NCBI GenBank assembly: GCA_046520405.1
Contig: JBKGHI010000168.1
Span: 1 to 19,213 of the forward strand
Source: Myxococcus sp046520405
Lineage (GTDB): Bacteria; Myxococcota; Myxococcia; Myxococcales; Myxococcaceae
Length of the DNA stretch: 19,213 nucleotides
Direction of reading: 5' to 3'
Shown: one piece after another, positions 14,607 to 19,213 of the stretch
Layout: the number at the start of each line of letters is the position of its first letter
Numbering within the stretch: the stretch's first letter is position 1
The notes under the pieces: model-generated
What the model was told of the DNA's origin: nothing
Databases searched by the model: none
What the model saw: the letters and a program-made list of their open reading frames with translations, nothing else
Made by a program: the position numbers and the translations under genes

Positions 14607-15349
14607 GCCTGTCCTTCATCACCCTTGGCATCGGCGACGCCTTCTCCGCCCTGCGCTACTCGTCCTGCCTCGCCGTGGAGGCCGAGGACCAGGTGCTGCT
14701 GGTGGACTGCCCGCACCCCATCCGAAAGATGATGCGCGAGGCGTCCGAGTCCATCGGCGTGCCCCTGGACGCGGACCGCGTCAGCGCGGTGGCCCTCACC
14801 CACCTTCACGCCGACCACGCGTCGGGCCTGGAGAGCCTGGGCTACTTCTCCTTCTTCGTGCTCCAGCGGAAGCTGGAGGTGCTGGCCCACCCCGCCGTCG
14901 CCGACCGGCTCTGGGAGGGCAACCTGGCCGCGGGCATGGAGTGCCTCATCGAGAAGCGCGGCGAGGCGCCCAACGCCAAGCACTTCGAGGACTACTTCGA
15001 GCACACGCCGCTCTCCACGGAGTCCACCGTGCGACACGGGCCCTTCCTCATCGAGAGCCGGATGACGTACCACCACGTGCCCACCACCGCGCTGCGCATC
15101 CACGCGGGGGGCCGCTGCCTGGGGTACAGCGCGGACACCGCCTATGACGAGGGCCTCATCGACTGGCTGTCGAAGGCCGACCTCATCATCCACGAGACGA
15201 ACTACGGCGTGCACACGCCCTACGAGAAGCTGGCGGCGCTGCCCGCCGAGCTGCGTGCCCGGATGCGGCTCATCCACTACCCGGATGACTTCGACACCGG
15301 CGCGAGCGTCATCGAGCCGCTCGCGCAGGGCCGGCGCTACAACGTCTGA
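14603..15349 (+). CDS. Metallo-beta-lactamase-fold hydrolase, RNase Z-like
   Basis: A 248-residue cytosolic protein with the two-metal MBL core: HLHADH (residues 67-72), His157/His158 in YHHVPT, Asp178 in GYSADTAY, and His225 in LIHYPDD. The layout, with THxHxDHxSGL, GYSxDT and an HE motif (LIIHETN), resembles RNase Z and related phosphodiesterases more than lactamases or glyoxalases. I cannot tell whether it cuts RNA, a cyclic nucleotide or a small ester; it is short for RNase Z and I see no flexible arm. The start is TTG at 14603, overlapping the coaD stop as TTGA, with GGAG 6 bp upstream, so it is translationally coupled. It is the last gene of the operon. Confidence 0.82.
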   Translation: MSLSFITLGIGDAFSALRYSSCLAVEAEDQVLLVDCPHPIRKMMREASESIGVPLDADRVSAVALTHLHADHASGLESLGYFSFFVLQRKLEVLAHPAVADRLWEGNLAAGMECLIEKRGEAPNAKHFEDYFEHTPLSTESTVRHGPFLIESRMTYHHVPTTALRIHAGGRCLGYSADTAYDEGLIDWLSKADLIIHETNYGVHTPYEKLAALPAELRARMRLIHYPDDFDTGASVIEPLAQGRRYNV

Positions 15350-15359
15350 GACGCGAACA

Positions 15360-15388
15360 GACGCCCGGGAGACTCCACCCCGGGCGTC
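15360..15388. terminator. Bidirectional terminator between the MBL and GH13 genes
   Basis: Perfect 10-bp arms GACGCCCGGG (15360-15369) and CCCGGGCGTC (15379-15388), 9-nt loop, in the 54-bp gap between convergent stops. It is the strongest hairpin in the window and can end both transcripts. It lacks a T tract. Confidence 0.7.
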
Positions 15389-15403
15389 CGGTGCCGTCAG
15401 GCG

Positions 15404-17314
15404 CTACTGCGAGAAGATGACCAGCGAGTAGGGGCCGATGGCGAACGAGGCGTTGTGCCCCATGCCGTCCTTGGCGCCGCTGTAGGCCACGGTGTTGTTG
15501 GTCGCCGTGTTGCCGAAGTCACTGGAATACACATTCGCGTCGCTGTTGAAGCGCGCGTACCAGGTGCCCGCGCGCGGGAACCCGATGTTGTAGCTGGGGA
15601 AGTACGTGCCGCTGAAGTTGGCGACGATGACGACGTCGTCCCCAGGGCCGCCGCTCTCCCAGCGGTGGTACGCAATCACCTTGCCGCTGTTGTTGACGTG
15701 GTGGACGTTGACGTTGCCACCGCGCAGGCCGCGCGTGTTGTTGAACCAGTTGCGGCGGTAGCGGATGAGGTCGCGGTACAGCGTGCGGATGCCGCCGTAG
15801 GTGCTGTTCTTGCCCCAGTCCACCGGGTCCGTGTCCTGGAAGTAGCCGTCCTCGAGGAACTCCTGGCCCTGGAAGATCATGGGGATGCCAGGCGAGGTGA
15901 AGACGACGCCCGCCGCCAGCGTGGAGCGCTTCTTGGCGGCCCAGCTGCCCGCGTTGCCCGGCCAGATCTCCTCCGGGACGCGCGCCTTGCCGTTGGCCAC
16001 TTCGTCGTGGCTCTCCGAGTAGATGACGCGCGCAGTGTGCCGCCCGCTGTACCGCTGGGTGATGGCGTTGCGCACCGCGTTCATGTCACGGCTGCCGTCG
16101 TTCTGCGCGATGACCGCCGCGCGGATGGCGTGCACGAAGTCGCCGCCCCACTGCGAGTCGAAGTCCGCGCCGCCCGCGGTGTCGGACGAGGAGCCGTTGG
16201 TGATGGAGTCACCGCCGCCGAAGTCCTCGGCGATGCTGATCTTCCAGGGCTGCGTGGAGTTGATTTCGCGGTTGATGGAGCGGAACACGCGCCACGCGTC
16301 GGGGATGGCGGTGGAGTCGCTGCCATCCTGCGTGCGCATGTACTTGGTGGCGTCCCAGCGCAGACCGTCGCCGCGGAAGTTGTGGAGCAGGTTCATCATC
16401 GAGTCGCGGATGAACGCGCGAACCTCGGGGCGGCCGTAGTCCGGACGCGTGTCACCCCACGGCGTGCTCTTGCGCCAGTCGTTGTAGAAGTACTCGCCGC
16501 CGGAGCCCAGGCAGTCGCCGCTGTAGCACCACATGGGCAGGTCGCTGGGGCCATAGTGGTTGTGCACCACGTCGAAGATGACGCCGATGCCGCGCATGTG
16601 CGCCTCGTCCACGAAGCGCTTCATGTCGTTGGGGTGGCCGTAGGCGCTCTCCGGAGCGAACGGGAAGGCCGCGTTGTAGCCCCAGGAGAAGTCACCCGCG
16701 AACTCGTACGCGGGCATGACCTTGACCATGTTCGCGCCCAGGTCGCGGACGTGGTCGAGCTTGGCGATGGCGCTGTTCCAGTTGCCAGGCCCCCAGCCGG
16801 GAGAATCATTGAACGTGCCGACGTGCAGCTCGTAGATGATCATCTCGTTGAACGCCGGCGTGCTGAACTGCTGCGCGTTCCACCAGTACTCGCCGTGGTC
16901 GTAGATGATGCTGGAGCCGGTGGAGTTCTCCTGCCACGCCGAGCGGGGGTCCGCCCGCCACGCGTCGCTGCCCCACTGGTTGCGGGTGATGAACTTGTAC
17001 TTCTGGCCCTTCACCGCGCCGGCCACGTCGCCGGAGAAGTTGCCGTTGAACTCGTTGCCCAGCTCAATCCAGGTGCCCCAGCCGTTGAAGTCGCCGGAGA
17101 CGAACACCCGGCTCGCCATTGGCGCCCAGGTACGGAACGTGGTGCCACCGTTGTAGATGGTGGCGCCCATGCCGGGACGCGTCGACGAGCTGAGCTGCTG
17201 GCTGATGACCGCCGTCTCTTCCGTGGAACCTTGCTGCCCTTCGAGCGCGGACTCCCCACAGCCGGCAATCACACCGGCCAGCAGGAGCGCACTCCACCTG
17301 TTGCTGTGCGTCAT
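15404..17314 (-). CDS. GH13 family lipoprotein, glycogen-branching-enzyme-like
   Basis: A 636-residue predicted lipoprotein with the lipobox VIAGC (Cys19), a low-complexity linker, a CBM48-like N-terminal domain (about 48-115, with FRTWAPMASRVFVSGDFNGW), a GH13 barrel (about 155-525) and a C-terminal beta domain. The catalytic regions are intact: DVVHNH (248-253), GLRWD with the nucleophile Asp321, IAED with the acid Glu363, and SHDEVANGK with Asp437. The last is very close to the SHDEVVHGK of GlgB. Branching enzymes are normally cytosolic, so an exported lipoprotein form is unusual and may act on external alpha-glucans as a hydrolase or transglycosylase. ATG at 17314 has GGGAGG 9 bp upstream, within a small hairpin. 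The upstream open frame is chance, running antisense through the nucleotidase gene. Confidence 0.88.
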   Translation of the reverse strand: MTHSNRWSALLLAGVIAGCGESALEGQQGSTEETAVISQQLSSSTRPGMGATIYNGGTTFRTWAPMASRVFVSGDFNGWGTWIELGNEFNGNFSGDVAGAVKGQKYKFITRNQWGSDAWRADPRSAWQENSTGSSIIYDHGEYWWNAQQFSTPAFNEMIIYELHVGTFNDSPGWGPGNWNSAIAKLDHVRDLGANMVKVMPAYEFAGDFSWGYNAAFPFAPESAYGHPNDMKRFVDEAHMRGIGVIFDVVHNHYGPSDLPMWCYSGDCLGSGGEYFYNDWRKSTPWGDTRPDYGRPEVRAFIRDSMMNLLHNFRGDGLRWDATKYMRTQDGSDSTAIPDAWRVFRSINREINSTQPWKISIAEDFGGGDSITNGSSSDTAGGADFDSQWGGDFVHAIRAAVIAQNDGSRDMNAVRNAITQRYSGRHTARVIYSESHDEVANGKARVPEEIWPGNAGSWAAKKRSTLAAGVVFTSPGIPMIFQGQEFLEDGYFQDTDPVDWGKNSTYGGIRTLYRDLIRYRRNWFNNTRGLRGGNVNVHHVNNSGKVIAYHRWESGGPGDDVVIVANFSGTYFPSYNIGFPRAGTWYARFNSDANVYSSDFGNTATNNTVAYSGAKDGMGHNASFAIGPYSLVIFSQ

Positions 17315-17324
17315 GGATGACAAC

Positions 17325-17341
17325 CTCCCTTGGTCAGGGAG
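17325..17341 (-). promoter_or_regulatory. Hairpin covering the GH13 gene's ribosome binding site
   Basis: In the minus-strand mRNA, CUCCCU (17341-17336) can pair with AGGGAG (17330-17325) around a 5-nt loop. The 3' arm is most of the Shine-Dalgarno GGGAGG, so folding would hide it. A 6-bp stem is only modestly stable; control of translation is inference. Confidence 0.4.
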
Positions 17342-17445
17342 CGTCCTAGCAACCGGCGTGAATCCTGCGCAAACGGCTCTGCACGAAATCTGTAACTTTC
17401 CACCATACCGGGCTGCGTCAAACGTATCAGCCGGCACACCTGGGC

Positions 17446-17460
17446 CCGTGTGTGACACGG
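17446..17460. promoter_or_regulatory. Palindrome in the GH13/5'-nucleotidase divergent region
   Basis: Perfect 6-bp inverted repeat CCGTGT-GTG-ACACGG, 132 bp from the GH13 start and 98 bp from the 5'-nucleotidase start. It could be an operator shared by the divergent genes. The 243-bp region shows no clear promoter hexamer pair for either gene. Confidence 0.35.
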
Positions 17461-17557
17461 CGCGTGAAGTCCCCAGCGCTCGCCATCGCCGCCTGAGTGC
17501 GATACGCCCCACACGTTGCGCCCCACCCAGGGAGCGCGCTGGGGAGAGCGACGCACG

Positions 17558-19174
17558 ATGAAGAAGAAGACTGCGCTGGCCCGACGTGAGGCCCTGCTCG
17601 CGTTGGCCGCGGTCCTTGCCAGTGGCTGTGCCACGAAGGGCGCCCCCTCTTCGATGCCCACACAGCCCTCCGGCACGGTGCGCCTGACGCTGCTGCACCT
17701 GGCGGACGTCTACCAGGTCCAGCCCGTCGACGACGGCCAGCGGGGCGGCATGGCGCGCGCCGCGACGCTGCGCAAGCAGGTGCTTCAAGACAGCCCGCAC
17801 GTCCTGACGCTGATGGGCGGGGACACGCTGTCGCCGTCCGTGGAATCGCTCGTGGAGGTGGACGGCAAGCCGCTCAAGGGGCAGCACATGGTGGACGCGT
17901 GGAATGCGTTCGGCCTGGACTACGCGGTGCTGGGCAACCACGAGTTCGACTTCGGCGACGACGTGCTGCGCGAGCGCATCCGCGAGTCCCGCTTCACGTG
18001 GCTCGCGGCCAACGTGCGGGACGGGAAGACGGGGGAGCTTTTCACGGGCGTGCACGCCTCCGCTGTGCGCGAGCTGGGCGGCATCAAGCTGGGCCTCTTC
18101 GGCGTGGTGATTCCGGAGACGAAGCACACCACCAAGGCCGGCAAGGACACGCACTTCGGAGATGTCTGCGAGGCGGCGCGGGACGCGGTGGCGAAGCTGC
18201 GCGAGGCGGGCGCCCAGGTGGTGGTGGCCCTCACGCACCTGACGGCGGACCAGGACCGGGCGCTCACCCACTGCGTCAAGGTGGACGCAGTGCTCGGCGG
18301 GCATGACCACGAGGCGCTGGAGGACCGCAGCACGGGCACGCCCATCTTCAAGGTGGCGGCGGACGCGGTGGACCTGGGCCGGCTCACATTGGACGTGGAC
18401 GCGGCGACGGCCACGGTGCGGCAGGTGACGTGGCAGACGATGCCGGTAACGCGGCAGGTGCCGGAGGACGCGGCCTTCATCGCGGCGATGCAGCCCTATG
18501 CGACGCTGTTCGGCCAGTTGTCGGAGCGAGTGGGCCGCACCCCCGTGGCGCTGGACGCGCGGGCCTCGCAGGTGCGCACCCAGGAGACGAACCTGGGCTC
18601 GTTCGTCGCCGATGCGTTCCGCGCGGCGGCGGGGGCGGACGTGGCCCTGGTCAACGCGGGGGCGCTGCGCGCGGACGCGGTGCTGCCCGCGGGCGGCGTG
18701 ACGCGGCGGGATTTGCACGCCATCCTTCCCTACGCGGACGAGCTGGTGGTGCTGGAGGTGAAGGGGGACACGCTTCGCGCGGCGCTGGAGAATGGCGTCA
18801 GCCTCAGCCGTGAGGACTCACGGCCGGGCCGCTTCCCGCAGGTATCCGGGATGGAGTTCACCTTCGATTCGGACCGGCCCGCCGGGCAGCGGGTGCTGGG
18901 TGTGAAGGTGGGCGGCAAGCCGCTGGACGCGGCGGCCACGTACCGGCTGGCCACGCTGAGCTTCCTCGCCAGCGGCAAGGACGGCTACGACATGCTGAAG
19001 AATCAGCCGTCCACGCCGGCCCGGGCGGATGGGAACTCGCCGCTGGACGTGCTGGCGGAGGCGTTCCGCACCGGGACACCGTCGCCCCATGCCCAGGCGG
19101 CGGGCCGCATCTCCCGGCTCGGCAGCGGCGCCCTGGCGCCCGACGCGCGGCAGCCGCCCGCGCCGCTGAAGTAG
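17558..19174 (+). CDS. 5'-nucleotidase/metallophosphoesterase-family lipoprotein
   Basis: A 538-residue predicted lipoprotein (lipobox LASGC, Cys24) whose signal contains ARREALLAL, a weak twin-arginine-like pattern. The N-terminal metallophosphatase domain (about 42-295) has LLHLADVY (Asp50), GGDTLSPS (Asp89), GNHEFDFG (Asn127, His128), THL (His227) and GHDH (248-251). The C-terminal nucleotide-binding domain (about 330-490) has ETNLGSFVADAFR, NAGALR (366-371), LPY and SGKDGY. UshA-type enzymes usually have DxH in the first motif; here it is Asp-Val-Tyr, as I recall for one subgroup. It probably removes phosphate from extracellular or periplasmic nucleotides. The ATG at 17558 begins the signal peptide; GGGGAG lies rather far upstream. 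It is divergent from the GH13 gene. Confidence 0.88.
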   Translation: MKKKTALARREALLALAAVLASGCATKGAPSSMPTQPSGTVRLTLLHLADVYQVQPVDDGQRGGMARAATLRKQVLQDSPHVLTLMGGDTLSPSVESLVEVDGKPLKGQHMVDAWNAFGLDYAVLGNHEFDFGDDVLRERIRESRFTWLAANVRDGKTGELFTGVHASAVRELGGIKLGLFGVVIPETKHTTKAGKDTHFGDVCEAARDAVAKLREAGAQVVVALTHLTADQDRALTHCVKVDAVLGGHDHEALEDRSTGTPIFKVAADAVDLGRLTLDVDAATATVRQVTWQTMPVTRQVPEDAAFIAAMQPYATLFGQLSERVGRTPVALDARASQVRTQETNLGSFVADAFRAAAGADVALVNAGALRADAVLPAGGVTRRDLHAILPYADELVVLEVKGDTLRAALENGVSLSREDSRPGRFPQVSGMEFTFDSDRPAGQRVLGVKVGGKPLDAAATYRLATLSFLASGKDGYDMLKNQPSTPARADGNSPLDVLAEAFRTGTPSPHAQAAGRISRLGSGALAPDARQPPAPLK

Positions 19175-19213
19175 GGCACGGCTCGCCGCCCGGCCCGCCC
19201 GGACTCGGGCACG

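Noticed and set aside
15455..17320. 621-codon + strand frame opposite the GH13 gene
   Set aside because: Val/Ala/Arg-rich shadow of the GH13 gene with no motifs.
17315..18718. N-terminal extension of the GH13 frame, open back to 18718
   Set aside because: It runs antisense through the 5'-nucleotidase gene and has no family features. The signal peptide and Shine-Dalgarno at 17314 fix the true start.

Overview
The window is about 70% G+C and every reading frame I trust has strongly G/C-biased third codon positions. The mix of genes (a lone PP2C phosphatase, a SWIM-SNF2 ATPase, many outer-membrane-type lipoproteins with a Cys-rich or Pro-rich style, and a recN promoter carrying a Myxococcus-type LexA box) points to a myxobacterium, most likely Myxococcus, Corallococcus or a close relative. 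This assignment is inference from gene style, not a database match. There are no tRNA, rRNA, CRISPR, insertion-sequence or phage signals. It reads as ordinary chromosome with a few genes of real interest.

Layout. 1-1434 (+): the 3' part of rlmM (23S rRNA 2'-O-methyltransferase), then a protein with a degenerate GGDEF domain. 1471-1564: two hairpins between convergent genes. 8699-1565 (-): SWIM-SNF2 ATPase, recN with a LexA-like box, a PP2C Ser/Thr phosphatase and a membrane-anchored M23 peptidase. 8700-9043: divergent intergenic region with a leader hairpin. 9044-9598 (+): apt. 9671-10012 (-): small Cys-rich lipoprotein. 10200-11030 (+): an alpha/beta-hydrolase-fold protein that keeps the active-site residues of the cofactor-free quinolone 2,4-dioxygenase Hod. 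11043-12166 (-): two secreted proteins of unknown function, the second frameshifted. 12233-15349 (+): a tightly overlapping tetR, MFS, coaD, metallo-beta-lactamase-fold operon behind a strong sigma70-type promoter and a palindromic operator; the MFS gene is frameshifted. 15404-17314 (-): lipoprotein of the GH13 family resembling glycogen branching enzymes. 17558-19174 (+): 5'-nucleotidase-family lipoprotein.

How the genes relate. The minus-strand block 8699-1565 mixes DNA maintenance (SNF2, RecN) with signalling and envelope work (PP2C, M23); hairpins and gaps suggest several transcription units, with recN alone under apparent SOS control. The tetR operon is the most compact unit: each downstream gene overlaps the previous one at an ATGA or TTGA junction, so the four products are probably co-translated and share one physiological role. 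The GH13 and 5'-nucleotidase lipoproteins are divergent and both look exported, consistent with degrading or remodelling polymers and nucleotides outside the cytoplasm.

Most worth a second look are the Hod-like protein (possible quinolone signal degradation by a predator), the degenerate GGDEF protein, the two single-base frameshifts about 2.6 kb apart, and the autoregulated operon joining an AmpG-like carrier, a CoaD-like protein and an RNase Z-like hydrolase.
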